Positions 23,420 through 38,539 are shown, numbered from the stretch's first letter. The stretch: DNA of 64,000 nucleotides from Sphagnum compactum (GCA_965153455.1 OZ234504.1:6014001-6078000), one strand, 5' to 3'. Numbers and translations: made by a program. The notes: generated by a model from the letters alone, not told the origin.

Positions 23420-26400
23420 ATGGAGAAGGTTTTGACGATGCCGTCTTCTTCGCTTGGAGCACTCACGCAGCCTTCTCCTCCTCTTCCGATGAGGATGATG
23501 TTGATGGAGAAGAAGGGGAGATGGAGGACGAGGACAAGGATTGGTAGCCCTAATTTTGTTGGGGTTAAGTTGTATGAGAATAGAACGGGAAGGAAGTATT
23601 GTTGTAGGCCGTCTTCGTCGTCGTCGCTGTTCTCCAATCCTGCTTCGGTCTTGAGGATCCAAGCAACGGTGGCTACAGGTGTGGAAAGGAAGAAGGAGGT
23701 GACGAACAACTCGGCGGGGAAGTCTCGTCTACTAACTCCAGGCCAATTCTTGCTGGACCGATTGACGCAGGACATTGGAGTCAGTAGCTCTGGAGCTATG
23801 GAAGAGCTGGAATTGGAGCGAGGAGTGTGCAACCCTTTCAGAAAATACACGCCAGAGAGGGTGCGTAAAACAAGGTTATGATATTGATGGCATCACAATC
23901 TCCAAGGAAAATCTATAGGGTTAGGGTTTAAGGCCAAGGTCACAAGAGTTAATGAGAATTGCAGGAAATGAACATCTTTCTTCTTCACCTTGGATGATGA
24001 GCAGTGACTGTTTGTCATTGCCATGACCCATCACTGTTTGTTGGGTTGGGTGTGTATGTGTTTGTGTGGGGTTTTTGCCATGAGCAGGTGCGGCAACGAG
24101 TGTTAGAATCACCAGGTGCCTTGTTCTCTGTGATAAGCCGAGGGTTTGAAATCATAACATCATTGGGTCTCTATTGGGCTGCTATCTCCTATGACTGTTT
24201 AGTTGGACGTGGTGAAGAGATGGTTCCACGGAGAGCTGAGCAACTGCGAACTCTTCTTTGTGACTTGGGTCCTTCCTTTATAAAAGCTGGTCAGGTAATG
24301 ATGAACAGGGGGAAGGCCTCCTCTTGCTTATTTTTTTTCTATGGTTAACATGGTACTACTGCTTTCTTTACAATGGAATCAGTCAGGTCAATGGCTAATC
24401 TCCTCATCTGCACATTCTGGAAAACTGTTTGTGTGCAACAACTATATAGTTTTACAACATTTTTTCCTGTCATGGAATGCAGCTCCAATCAACTTCAGGA
24501 AGCTTCTACTCTTCACTAATCCCTCTTGTAAGTGCTGTTCTGTTGTTAGTGAAATTGGTGGTAAGTTTAGGAACTGAGGACTTGCTTTTCTTGCTTGGTT
24601 TTTGGGTTGTTTGTTCCCGTGTGCAGGTGCTGGCAAACAGGCCAGATATTGTTCGAGAAGATTACATGAACGAGCTTTGCACTTTGCAAGATGATGTCCC
24701 TGCTTTCCCCAACAAGGTGAGGGCACGCATCTCAAGGTGAAAAAAAAAGTCTGTGGAGACAGCCAATTCAACTATGTGCTTTCCATTTTAGAGGTCTGAA
24801 TTGTTGAGTTGTGTAAAACAAGTAGGAGGCTCTGAAAATCATTGAGGAAGAAATGGGCATTCCACTGGAGCAAGTATTCAGCAAGATATCAGCAGCTCCG
24901 GTGGCCGCTGCAAGCCTTGGTCAAGTCTATCGTGCCACACTTCGGAGCACAGGTGCAGATGTTGCAATCAAGGTTAATTTTTAACCCTAAACTGATAGTC
25001 AAGGCCGCTGTAGTTGGGAATTGAATCTCCTCCAAGTTCATGGTGCCCTACATTTTCTACATGAACTAGTTTGTTCTGTCATTGTGATGCTGCTTTGTGA
25101 ACTAGGTTTGTGTGCATTTTGAATAATCCAGAATCTCTGATCTGCATAAAACTGGTGTTTGATTGGGACTCCCCATATCTGCAGACAGCTAGTAGGTTCT
25201 GGCATGCATACCAATTACAGGCTTTGTTAGGGCTCAGCATATGGATTGGAAAATCAGAGTGTGGATGACTGGAAAGATGATGTCTTATTTGGGATTGATG
25301 TTGGAGCCCAGGTGCTACGGCCTGGAATTGAGCCAATTATATATAGAGATTTGTTCCTATTTCGGAAGCTTGCTTCTTTTCTGAATGACATCAGCATCCA
25401 GAAGCTTGGGTGCAACACAGAGCTAATTGTTGATGAATTTGGTGAAAAGCTTCTTGAAGAACTTGACTACACTCTTGTATGTTTACCCTGCCTCACGAAT
25501 TGTCTCATGTGTTTCCCTCTTTCTTCACCTTCTTTGGTGTTTTCTAAGTTCCCCTGCATTTTAGTGGTGTCAACTACTTTGCTATGGTGTAGTGCACGGA
25601 TCTCGTCCCTATTTATTATACTCCATTTAGGCCAATTCAATGGATTCTGGATTACTGAGGCATTCTTAGCTTGTCTGCAGGAGGCTCGCAACATTGAAGA
25701 CTTCTACCAGAACTTCAAGAATGATCCAAGTGTGAAAATTCCACTTGTTTACAGAGATCTCAGTGGACCACAAGTGCTTGTGATGGAGTGGATTGATGGT
25801 GTTCGTTGCACCAACCCAGAGGTTAATTTCTTGCCCTGAATTTTGCTTGGGAGGTGAATGACAACTATGTTTGCCAGCATTGTTGTGAACATCAAATTTC
25901 AAGGACATCTTCAGGCCCAGGATATCCTAGATTTTTAGAGTACTGCTTCATGTTGCTGAATGGAGTAAGGAAGCATTCATATTTCTGTCATGGCATCTTA
26001 CATCCAGTATACCTATTTGCTGTTTGTCAAATTTCATGTTTTCTTCAATCTTAAAGATCTGGGTACAGTGATGTGAGGACTCATTGCCTATGCAGGGAAT
26101 CAAGGAGGCAGGGATAGATGTTGAGGCCTTCATAACAATTGGAGTAAGCGCTGCATTACGTCAACTACTGGAGTTTGGATTATTTCATGGTGACCCACAC
26201 CCTGGTAACATTTTTGCCATGCGGGATGGTCGCATTGCCTATGTGGATTTTGGAAACGTTGCAGAACTCAGTCAGGTGATTTTGACTCCTTGTCTCAAAC
26301 ATTATTGAAGGCATGACAAATGAAATCATAAACTGTTTTTTGTGACAATTTGCATAGCTAGCTAGCCGTGTGGGTTAGTTATTCTTCTTGTTAACTTGGT

Positions 26401-29372
26401 ACAAATGAGTAACTATCAGCAAAGCACCAGTTTATGTCATGCCTATGTATGTCATGTTTATGTCAGCTTGCTTACCTTCCAGTGTTTACTTTTGACTTCT
26501 CAAACACATCCAGTTTTGGTGTTCTAAACCCTGCTAAGCTCCCCATCTTGATGTTCTTGCTCATGGGCAAATATACATGCATATGCGTATGCCTCTTAAG
26601 CAATGATTTGATGGTTGGTGTCTTTTGGGCATGGCAGAGAAACAAACAAATCTTGATAGATGCAGTTGTGCATGCGGTAAATGAGGACTATGTGGAGATG
26701 GCTGGGGATTTCACAAGACTTGGTTTTCTTGCTCCGGGTACTGATGTTACACCTATTGTGCCTGCCTTAGAAGCTATATGGGAAAACTCCACTGGCAAAG
26801 GTCTTGCAGATTTTAACTTCCGGACTGTTACAAGTGGGTATTCTAAACTGCAATATGCAACTCTTTCATTTCATTGTTTTTTAGCATGCCTGTACGCGGC
26901 CAGGTAGCTCAAATTATGGCAAACTACTAGTCTCTAAGACAGTTTTTCAGCCCAAATTCAAGCTGTACATGGGAACTCAAGATGAGAACTTTGGTGTTTC
27001 AAACAAACATGACCTAGACATCAGATTCTTAAGCAAGCACGAAACCATGTGCTGGAAACTTTGTGGTGGCCTGTTGTCATTTAACCAATGAAGAGCAGCT
27101 GTAGGGTACTAGGTCAATGTCAAGTTTTAATTCTTGAGTGGCTTGTGCTGATTTCTGCAGCAAAATTTAACCAACTTGTATACCAATACCCAATTCGAAT
27201 TCCTGAGAGATTTTCTTTAGTGATCCGGTCATTGCTTACCCAAGAAGGAATCTGTCTCACTCTTCAGCCTGACTTCAAGTTTCTTGAGGTGCAGTCTCTT
27301 TCATTTCTCATGAATAGATCCAAATTTGTTTTGACTGATGATATATGTTTTCTAGTGTAAGAAGTTTCTGAAGGCAACCCATGCACTATTTCACCTCTGT
27401 TTTTTGTGCAGGTGGCGTACCCTTATGTAGCCAAGAGACTTTTGACTGATCCCAATCCAGCATTGCGAGAACGACTACTTCAGGCAAGATCACACTCCAA
27501 AATTTCTTTTGAAGAACGCTAGAAACCTTATCATGCAATAAAGTGGTCAAAGTGTCACTTAGCCTTGTTTATTGTTTACTAGGGGCCATTTCTGGGATTC
27601 ACAGACACATTTTGATCTCAGACCAAGGATCAAATGTGCAAGATGTTCTCTGAAATCCTAGCTTTCTGATCATTTTCTTGTGTCAGGAGAATGTTACAGG
27701 AAATGTGACTTGAGGTGATTTATTGATGACTCTTGTCAAGTTATCATTGGCCAATATTAGAATAGGTTGATTTCTGTAACTGTTTTTGCAGGAAATGACC
27801 ATTTTTTGAAATGAAAACAGGTGCTGTTTAAGGATGGCTTATTCCAATGGAAGCGATTAGAGAATTTGATTTTGTTAGCAAGAGAGCAAGTGACAATGAT
27901 GAACCGTAATACCCCACTGAAAAACTCAACAAAGGGCAGCAGGTACACATGGTTCCTTTCTCTGACTAGGATTCTGATGACAAGCATAGTTCTTTGTGAA
28001 GGTCAAGAATAGTTTCCTAGTTTGTTGTGAGACACTGAAATGCTTTGTTGTGGGCGACTCTCTGGAAGTGCCAGCATTGTAATCTTTGAGTTGTAACAAC
28101 TGATGCCTTTTCAGGCTTCCCTTCTGCTTGGGAGCAGCCCTGCTGTTAATATGGGGATTTCTTGAGTCCTCAATCAAGATGTGAAACTCTTTCGTGAGCA
28201 TGAAATTGTTTCTTTAACTGAGAGCTTACTTCTACTTCCAACGTAAAATCACCAAGGTGCTTTAGGAATGATATGTTTAGGAATGATATGTACATTCCTC
28301 TAACATCCAGCACATATTACAAGGTGACTGATTGTAGCCATTTCCCATGGGTTGTCAATCCACACATGGTCAAATCAAAATTACTGGTGTCATCAGCTAA
28401 TGGTCTTGGCTGAAATTTAGTATTAAGTCATTCTTTTGTCTAGTCAGTCATATCCATAGATTGCAGGGTGGTTTTGATTAGATTTCTAGACTGGAGTGGG
28501 TGAAATCACATGAGGTGTCCATCACATGACCCCAACTGCTGTGTATGGACCTCCAGGAATGAAGAAGAGAGGAGGAAGTCTGTGGTAGACGGGAAGCTAG
28601 ATTTGACAGATACAATAAAAGATGGTGCACGGGTTGTGGCAACTGATGCCACACTACGGCAGCAGCTTCTGATGGCATTCACAGAAGACTCCAGATTACA
28701 TGTTCGTGAGGTATGCGTCCTTGCATCTTCTTTTTGGACAAGGAATACACAAAGGGAGGATCAAATGGCAATGGATTTGCCAGAATTAGCTCTCTTTCTG
28801 TTTCACAAAACCAGTATAAACTGTAGAAACTTGAACTTTCTTCAACTAGTTTTGATTGTCATATGGTTCAGGGACAGGTCAAATCATGCCCTGATATTCA
28901 TGATTCCATATTTAGGATGAAAGCTACATGTCTGTTTTCTAATATGGTATGAGCTGTGTTAATCTTTCTTTTCTCTTTTGCAGCTTCTGGATATATATAG
29001 GCTTGTTGAGGGTGAATTCAATCCAACTTCAGTTTTTGCAGATATGGTGCGAGGTATAATTTCATTTTCCTCACCAGTCTTCACTGTAGGTCTGAGCAAT
29101 TGGGTGGCAATAAGTTCCAGAACAAATTCACACCCACTTTTTTATAACCCAGAATATAAAAGTGGTCAAATCTGCTTGATGGGTGTTTCCATTTGTGAAA
29201 GACAATGCAAGACATGCCTTTTCATGTCTCATGATTTGTTTGGTCAAAGTTGTCACATGGATTCCAGTTTTGTGTGTTTGAAGCATGGTTTGGTGGGGAT
29301 GCAGGCATCCCAAATGCTACCCGTGATATGTTGCTCTCATGGAGTGACTCAGTGCTCATGGATCGCCGATAA
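23420..29372 (+). CDS. ABC1K3: ABC1-family atypical kinase, chloroplast plastoglobule type (ABC1K3-like)
   Basis: ABC1 (UbiB/ADCK) kinase; the closest remembered relative is Arabidopsis ABC1K3, a plastoglobule protein acting on prenyl-lipid and tocopherol metabolism. Fourteen exons: 23420-23860, 24088-24294, 24627-24716, 24826-24972, 25312-25476, 25681-25821, 26096-26275, 26638-26833, 27161-27288, 27412-27483, 27821-27942, 28557-28710, 28984-29053, 29305-29372; 2181 bases, 726 residues (Arabidopsis about 711). Residues 1-60 are Ser/Arg/Met-rich, as in a chloroplast transit peptide. Diagnostic motifs: KAGQ at 213-216, the Ala-rich loop AAASLGQ at 273-279, VAIK with Lys295, LLEELDYTLEARN, HGDPHPGN at 428-435 and DFG at 448-450. 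Thirteen introns; the one after exon 10 has a GC donor (CAG/GCAAGA), the rest GT-AG. All invariant residues are present, so it should be active. Family certain; the K3 assignment is inference. Confidence 0.95.
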
Positions 29373-32300
29373 GTTCTCTCCATCGCTTTTAATTCTCTAT
29401 TATTTATGCACCATTTACAAAACGATTGCAAGTTATTCACATCAAGTCTGTTGTATGGTTGTATGTTTAAAACATTTCCAACATTTATGTTCATAGCTCA
29501 TCGTAGCCTTTGGTTAGAGTTTTGTGAATCCATAGTCAATTTTAAGTAATGGGTTGCTTTGTACCATGAGTGGTGCCATTTGTGTGCCTTGTAACAAGGA
29601 AGTAGGGGGAAAAAAAATTAAGATGTATGGCATTATGAAATGCCATTCTGTTTGCAAATGAACTCACTTCACTTTGCTCAGTTTGCTTGTCCTTTGGACG
29701 AGCTCAAAAGAATTATCTTTTGGCTCTCCTTGACAAAATGGAGGTCTTGAATCTTGTAAGCCTAATGTGGGTTGAAGTCGGTAATTTCTTTTTTTATTTA
29801 CTTCAATAAAATTGGTATGGTTAGGGTTCTAGTGGGAAGTGGTATATATAGTGTTCTATGGGGGGTCTATTAGAAGATCGAAATGTGAAGAATAAATGTG
29901 CCAAAACTTGATGCCTAATGGTCAATTCACACATTTCTCATAGTGTAGGATAGGAATTTGGGTGGTTAATTCATCACTACTTGTTGACAATTTGTAGGTA
30001 AGGTTAAATTCCTTCCTTATTTGAAATTTCATTCATGGTGTTAGACAATTACTTAACATTTCTAGTAATGGATTTTTATCATCAAAATTTCAAATCCATC
30101 ACTTGCTTCCAATTTTTAGATATTCCAAAACCTAGTCGCGGTTGATTGGGTTTAAGCTATTAAATAACTTGTGGGAATAACACAACCAAATTGACTAATT
30201 TTGGATTTTTGGTTTTTAAATATAATTTTTTTTGAACAATTTCTTTAGTTGACAACACCACCTTCAAGGAGAAGCACTTTGAAGTGTGAAATCTACTAGA
30301 AGGAACAAAAGGTTATGGTTATAATTGTCATAACTATTGTGAAGATAGTTATGACACCCATTTTCATTGATGACCAAAAAAAATTGATGTTTTTGATATT
30401 CTTGTGAAAGTGTTTAACATGGTTTATGATTTTGAATTATAAGAAAATATTGATTCTAGTAATTAACGTATTGGTCTCATCACCAATTGTCAATGTTCAT
30501 TGTCTTTTGAATGTGAAAAATTGTCAATGTGATTTGATTTGCATGTTACCTCCATCAATTCTAAATACATGATTGTTGATTTAAAAGAATTGCTTATTAT
30601 TCAATGCATTTTCATTTAATAATGACATTTATTTACTTATTTTTTAGTATGTTCCTTTTGAATAATGCCAAATTTAAAAGAAAGAAAGAATGGTTGTTTT
30701 ATTAGTTGCATTAACATTTGTAATAATTATGATAATGTTGCCATCCATTTTGTGAAATATGCGAATGAATCAATTCAAATGAGCAAATAATGTTTTTGAA
30801 TAGTTTCAACATATTTTATTTCAACAAATTCTCTTTTTGTTCTACATAAATGTTGGTGTTAAAGGAACAAAGTTCAATTCTATGGTATTAATTTCCTTCT
30901 TTCAAGTTTTTCCATCACCAAGACTAAATTTGAGTCTTTCACATTTCAATGAAGGTGGAACTAAATTGAAAACGACTTGTAATTAATGCAAAATATTTCA
31001 TGTTGACATTTTATTTATGATTCACATTTTATTCAAAAAAGGTTTTTTAATATGTACATTATGAATGTTAATTAATTATAGTCAATCCATGTAAACCATC
31101 TATGTTTAGTTGTTAATATGTGAGTATGTGGATTAATTAATGCAATAATATATTTTATTGTGTAATTTTTAAAATTATGTTATAATTTTTTATTATGGTT
31201 TATGTATGTTGATTGTGCAAATATTTTTTCTTGATTTTTTTGTCACTTTCCTTTGAACAATTACATTCCAATATTTTATGTATATTTTATTTTAATGAAT
31301 AAAACACAATTTAGATTTTTTTTTGAAACAATAAGTACAACTTTAATTCAATATATTACAAGTTTAAGAAATGAAGAATCAAATGACCATTATTTAGCAT
31401 ATCAACATTATGCAAGAACAATTATGGGATTAATGAACTAAGTTTTTTCGATTGTCTTGAAAAATGTAACAATTTTCATTCAATGGGAAGTACTAATATT
31501 CATAATATGTGAATTTATTTTTTTCACTTATTTTTTTTAACAAAGACATCAGGGAAAAAATAATAATGTTTAAAAATGAATTAAAAACTCATATATTCAA
31601 AATCTTGTATGAATCACATTAAATTTTGCATATTTTATTACAAGAAAAAAATTTGTAAATAAAAGATCAAAACCATTTACAATTTATAACATATCGATAA
31701 TGAAAGCAAGGTGATAATATTAATATTTTCCCCATCAACAATTTACTCATTATAAGAACATAACTAATATTAGTTAATTAAAACAATATTTTTTAGTCAA
31801 GGTTTTAAATGACTAACCTTAATAAAATCAAATTTTATTTTGTAATAAATTTTTAACATTCCTTCAACATGATTCGTTAGATACTTTGAATAACTTAATA
31901 TGAATAAATGTAACCTTGTAATTGCATTTCTTTTATAAAATTAATAAGAATCAATAACAATTTATCCCATCTTCAATTTTTTTTTATAAAAATCTAATTT
32001 TTTTTAATAATGATTATTTAACATTGTGTATATAGTAAATTTGGTTAATTGTTACAAAATATTTTTTGAAAAACACTTTAGTTAGCCTAAATTAGGTATT
32101 AAAAGTCATTTAAACTAGTGATTATACTTTTTATTGAATCTTTGAAAATAAAATATTTCACAAAATATGTTTAAAATAATGATTTACAAATCAACATAAA
32201 TTTCTTAAAATTCTTGTGCCCCAAAAAGATGTTCCATAATCTTGTAATGTAAAGGTGCACTTTAAAAAAAATTCACATCGAAAAGTGATTTTTAAATTAT

Positions 32301-32567
32301 TTCAAAAAAGTTTTTTTTTTTGAAAATGTATAGTATGAATGACATTAACCTTTTCTTTCATATTTTCTATATTATACTACTTTAAAATCTGATTTTTTCC
32401 ATATTTAATATTAAATACATTTAAAAATATTTAAATTTTGGTTATAGAAAAGGTAATTTTTTAGTAATACAAAAGTACATTATTAATAAACATGGAGTGA
32501 AATTCATATTATACCTTTCATTATTACAAAATTATGGATAATATGAATTTCTCCTTTTTTTAACAAA

Positions 32568-32598
<31 letters not shown>

Positions 32599-35500
32599 GT
32601 GTATATTGATTTATAATTATTTTTTATTCATGTGCAATAAATGTTAACCTATATTTAATTTTTAAAAACTCACACTTTAATAATTATGTTTAAAGTTTAA
32701 AGATGATTTTGAAATGAAAGCAAGGCCTAACACAACATTAATTCATGCATCATATAAGGACTTGATAAAATTTATATTTGATAACACAAAATAAAACAAA
32801 ATGATCTAATTATTTTTAAAAAAATAAACAGTGTGATTCATACAAAATTTAGACTTCAATACAATTTTTTTTGGAAACAAATTCATAAAAATGATATTGA
32901 ATTTAAAATAAAATAAACATAACTTTTGTTCTGAAAATGTTTGAGCAAGGGTGTTTAATAACTTTTGTTTATAAAAACATAAATGAAATTCTCACAAGGA
33001 GTTCCAAGAATGAGGACTAATAGTTAACCCTAATAATTATGATTAATACGTAACTCCAATAGTCATAAAAACAAGCATGACCAATAAACCTTTCTTTTTT
33101 TAGTACCTTTGATGTTTCATTTCATTAATAATGTAAATAAATTTTTAACATATATGTTTTATTTTTATATTAAATTGTTCCCTTACATATTTTGTGTTGT
33201 GCTATGGTGAACACATTTTGTATCTTTAATGAACAACAGATTAAAAATGTTTTTTTTGATATGTATAATCAAATAAATAATGAAAGGATCAAAGAACATG
33301 TGAGATAACTTGCAAAAGCTCTAATAGGGATTAATTAAGGCATTAGTTAATTTGACTTTATTTATCAACATTTTTTTTTTCATAAGTGCTTTGAAATATT
33401 TGAACATTGAAAAGCTCCTCTAATTATGTGAAATGTAATATAGTGAGGCATTTAAGGAATGTCAACTATATGATGAGGCAAACCATAAAGTTATTGGTAT
33501 TTGAGGCATTATAAAATTTTGCAAAAAAGAAAAATTTGTGAACATACGCATGATCGGACTAATCCGTAAACCATGTGATACAAATTTTATTTTATATAAT
33601 GCTCAAAGCCCCAAATACATAATGTGTAAACATTTTAAGAGATGAAATAAAAATAAAAATTAAGAGATTAAGTTTTTCTTATAATTTATTTTGTAAGGTT
33701 TTAAATGACATTTGTATTCAATACCCATTTCTTCAAACATTTTTTGGACTTAATTGACCATTTTTTTATTTTCATATATATTTAAACCATGTTCTAACTT
33801 CTTTAAACTTTTGATGATATCTATGATTACATACACGATGTTAGGAATGCATATGGTTTAGTGAGTGTGAAGTCAAATGTGAATCATTATGTTTTTAACA
33901 CAAAATTAACACAAATTTTTTTTCACTTTTGTAAATTATATTTATCACAACATTTTTTTATGCATCATTGTTCCAATTTTCTTTTTAAATTATTAAAATA
34001 TGCAAGACTAATGCACATGTATTAAAAACAAGGTTTATGAGAATTTTTGTTAAAACATTTTACATAAATACAAAGTTTCATAACTTTTTTTTTCAATTCT
34101 AGAAATTACATTCTTAAAAAAAACTTCACGTGTACATATGTTTTAAAAATCAAATATAATTTTCATATTTTGTAATTAAAAAAAATCTAAGATGATGTAC
34201 AATATATCATGTTCATGGCCTAAATTATGTTAAAGTCATGACAATTATATTATGTGTTGTATAATATATAAAAACATAGATTTCAATTTTTTAATATTGT
34301 AAACTCTTGTAAAAAGATTTTAAAATGAAAACATTGTAATGCACCAATTTAGTGAGTTTCATAATTGCTAATACATAGGTTCATCATAATGATGTTTGAA
34401 ATTTTTATTTGTTTCATATCCAAAACAAAAAGTAATTAAAAAAAAAACTTTGTTTAATCCATTTAAATATATACAAATATCTCATTTAATGCCAAATTTG
34501 CAATAGTTATAAATTTCCAAAATGGTTGGAAAATTAATTTTTAAATTATATAAAATCTTGAGAAGATTCATTTAAAAAAACATTTGGGTATTAAACAAAA
34601 TAGGTGACCTTTGAAATTATACATGGTAATAAATAATTTTTATCATCAAAGTAATAATATGCATTTTAAACATCAATAAATCTTTACATAAATATATTTA
34701 ATTTTTCAAATTATGAAACCTTCAAATAAACCTATCGAATTCATGTTTTGATATAATTATTTTCTGACAAAATTTGTAAATTATTAATAAATAAATTACA
34801 TTCACCTTATTTGAAAAAAAAATGTTTTAAAAGGTAGTATGCAACAATATGGTTGGGTTTTTGAAATTGACACCACATTTAATATAAATGCAAAAATAAT
34901 GATACTTCAACATTAAATTTTGCCTAAATGGTAAACAAAATTTCATATGCATATTTGATCACATAAATAATGCAAATTTCAATTAAAATAAAATCATGAT
35001 GATAATAAAGTAATTCCTGATATTCTTATATTTCATTCCAAAACTGTATTGAACAATGTAAAAAGAAATATTTTTGACCACTATGTGTTGTGAATTGTTC
35101 ACATTTAAATTGTATTAAAAAATTAAATATAGAAACAATTTGATTTTGCTTTTATGATTTGAGAAAATGTGTGTTCAAATTAATAGATTATGAATGCAAA
35201 CTAATTTTTATAAACATGAATAATGGTTCATTTATCAAATGTGATAATAACATTTTACACAACATTTTATGAAATGCAAGAAATCAGAATAATAATGAGC
35301 ACATGTTTGTTTTTTAAAAAATTAAAATGTTATTTCTTAACTGATAAAGTTTTTACATTATGATATGAATTTGTATTTTTACATAATGTGATTATAAACA
35401 TGTCAATGTTCAAAAATCAGTGATTCAAATTTTTTTTGTCACTTTAAAACCCATATTGGTTTTTTAAATATTTTTAGATTTAAAAAAACTATGTTCGGTT

Positions 35501-38109
35501 TCAAATTTTTAATTATATTAAAACGAAAGTTGATTTCAAGTAATTAATAGATTAATTTCTCAATTTGAAAATCGTCCAAGGTCACATTTGAAAAACTTTA
35601 GATTAAAAGTCACCTTTCATAATTTTCATTAATTGAAAACCATCCGTTTGATGATTACATTTTTTGAAATATCAAAAATTTAAAAATTGCTTAAAGTATT
35701 AAAAGATACTAAGATAATTATTAGTCATATAATTATTGGTTTCAAAAAGTGAATTTAGGAATAGGTAGTATTGATGTTTTTTTTTTTTCAATTTTGTAGT
35801 GTGTGAACAACAATGAACATCATGAAAAATAGTTTTTTCCAAAGGCCATTAGGATAATAAATATTATATAGATTAATGAAGACACATTTTCGAAAAAAAA
35901 CAAACATAGCAAATTTCGATAAAATTTGTTTGAAAAAAAAAAAAAATTCATTAAAAAAACTTTTTAAAGAAAATTATAATCCTTTGAAAAGCCTTGAATA
36001 TGAAAACTTACGTTGTAATTCTTGTTGGTTTAATTTTATATGGAAAATGTTTGGTAAATGTACATGAACCCATTCCTTTTTGTAAAAGATGCAAAAATAT
36101 CTCTCATAAGGTTCAAATTTAAAACACTTAAAAAAAGCCTTACATTTCAACTTCAAATACGTTTCAACCTTTTCTTTAAGCTTTAAATGTTCAAACATAT
36201 ATTTAGATGGATAAACTTTTTTGATTAAAGTGTGATTTCAAGAACATGAAAAAAAATAAAAATGTTAAACATGAAATATGAAAAACATTTTTTACCTTAC
36301 AATCAAATGAAAACCTAGAGATTGGGAATAACCATAGGTTTTTCACACATGATTGAAAATCACAAAAAAAATGAAATATATATATATAATTTCACAAAAT
36401 TGGTTAGATAAAACAAAAATATTCAACTTACATGACAAACTTGACCAACATTAAAAAAAAGAATTAAAAGGAAAAAAAAAGACAAGTCAAAAAAAAAAAA
36501 CAATTGTTGAAAAGGTCAATTTAAAAATTTTAAACAAAATTATTAAATATATAATTTGAATCATAAAACAAAAAATTACCAAAAAAAAAAATTTTGAATT
36601 TTTTTTCATAAATATCTAAAATTTTAAAATATATATGATGTTAAGTTTTTGTTGTTTTGTTTGTTTACCTGTGATCGTGTGTTATAACCCTTCCAAAAGG
36701 TTTAAGTCTTTGATTTTGTTTTCGATATCATAATTTTTTTTGATAAAATTATCATGGTGTGCAAATTTTTGGTTTCATACTTTTTGGACCCAATGGAATA
36801 AAAGTCATTTAATTTAGGAATTCTAAAATTCTTTTAAAATTTTGAAAACGAGTTTTTTGATAATTTTTTTGAAACTAAGCCCACTTTGATTGGAATAATA
36901 TTAAGATGGTTGACATACAAATTAAAGGATTAATACATGGCCACATTTAAACATAAGGGGCCATTAGTCATTCTCAAAGGGAAAAAAAAAATTAAAAAAA
37001 ATTATGAAAAAAGAATTTTATAAAACACAAAATAATTAAAAAAAGACTTGGTCTATATGTTGCTACACAGTATTAGTGATGTTGAAATGATGAAAAACAA
37101 TGAAAATTAAATTTCATCCAAATGAAAATATTGAATTGAATTCAGATTCAATTGAAAAACAATAATATGCAAATTCGTTTAAAAGTTCTTGAAATTTGCT
37201 TATCATTTGAATCATTTGACTATGATATTGAAAAAATAAAAATAAAAATAAATAAATATGAAAAAACACGTTTTCCTTTTATTTAAAATAAATTCCAAAC
37301 GAAAGTCAATTTTGGCATGATGAAACATAATGACCCTAAAGTTGTCCGCCATACTAGCTTGAATGTTACCATTAAATTGGAATTAGAAATTAAAATTAAA
37401 ATATGAAATTGAAAATACCAAAAATAAATAAATCTTATTAATCAAAAGTTGAATTATCAAACACATCAAGACAAATAACAGAAGCTCAAAACATGATCAA
37501 ATATAAGGGAATTTTATTTGAAAAAAAAATGTGATGACAAATTTAACATCAGTTATAATTTGACGCAATAAGATAATAACCTTAGGAATTCAACATTAAG
37601 ATAAAAAAAATATTAGAAAAAAAACAAGATTTGGAAATTTGGAAAAAAATTTAACTAATATCTTGATCATTGATATAATATTATCAAAATAATTTATCCA
37701 AAAATGCAAAATGAATTTTCAAAGTTTCGTTAAAACATGATGAAATTTTAAATTTTGAAAACTCAGAATTGTTTAAAATTTTAAAGGAAATATCCATCAA
37801 TTTGTTTCAAAGATTCATTTATTAATAGTTTAGTTAAATTTGAATTAAGAGGTGACATTAATCATAGATGTTACAAGAATCAATACAAATAATGATTTCA
37901 AGGGTTAACACATGCATTAAAAATTTATGAAGAAAAATGATGACAATTATATAACTTAATGAAACAACCATAAATCATTTGCCATGTATAAGGGAAATAA
38001 ATGTTATCAACAACAACAATAAAATAATGATAAATTGAAAACAAAGGCATAAACTATGGACTTTTCTTCAGGACTTGGAGATAATTTTTGATTTTATACA
38101 TGAGAACTA
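29373..38109. other. AT-rich gene desert
   Basis: Apart from the ABC1K 3' untranslated region at its start, this stretch of almost 9 kb is extremely AT-rich with poly-A/poly-T tracts, an (ATT)n microsatellite at 32568-32598 and no open frame longer than about 75 codons. I recognised no exon, RNA gene or complete transposon. It looks like old, mutated repeat DNA. Confidence 0.6.
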
Positions 38110-38433
38110 AGAGCATTTCTAGCAATGGCACTACATGCCAAAATTTGAATGAAGCTCCACCATGTTATGATGTTTTTGAAACAAGATTTGAGTTTGACTT
38201 GCCAAAGGGTCATATTATGGCATGGCTAAAAAAATTTGAGATGTTAAAATGATTGTTTTTAATTGGTCATTTAGAACAATTGACCTTAGTTTTTACATTT
38301 AAACAATGTTTCACATTATGGCATATGTTTTTCAAGGTCATAGGTGGGGAAGGGTTAAAAATTAATGCAAATCCTTGAATGTAATGAACTTTTGGAAAAG
38401 GAAAAAATGGCTCTTATCATTAGAGATGTTCTA
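38110..38433. mobile_element. MITE-like element with degenerate terminal inverted repeats
   Basis: The left end reads AGAGCATTTCTAGCAATGG and the right end, reverse complemented, reads AGAACATCTCTAATGATAAG, so about 13 of the first 18 bases pair. GAGCATYTCTA is a common terminus of plant MITEs. There is no coding sequence inside. Target duplications are unclear. Confidence 0.5.
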
Positions 38434-38539
38434 AACAATTATAAATTATTCATTATCAACCCATTTTAACAAATGGTTGTTTTGTTTCAATCACATGCTT
38501 CAAAACTCTTCCTAACCTAAATAACACATTTCAATATGT

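Noticed and set aside
22883-23662. A 259-codon open frame on the minus strand upstream of and over ABC1K exon 1
   Set aside because: It is the reverse of the (TTG)n leader and of the transit-peptide exon; its product is runs of Asn, Gln and Arg with no motif.
32568-32598. (ATT)n run, looked at for a CRISPR-like or regular array
   Set aside because: A plain microsatellite; no spacers.
36000-36200. A 74-codon minus-strand frame (EHLKLKEKVETYLKLKCK...)
   Set aside because: Lys/Phe bias of AT-rich DNA explains it; no family match recalled.
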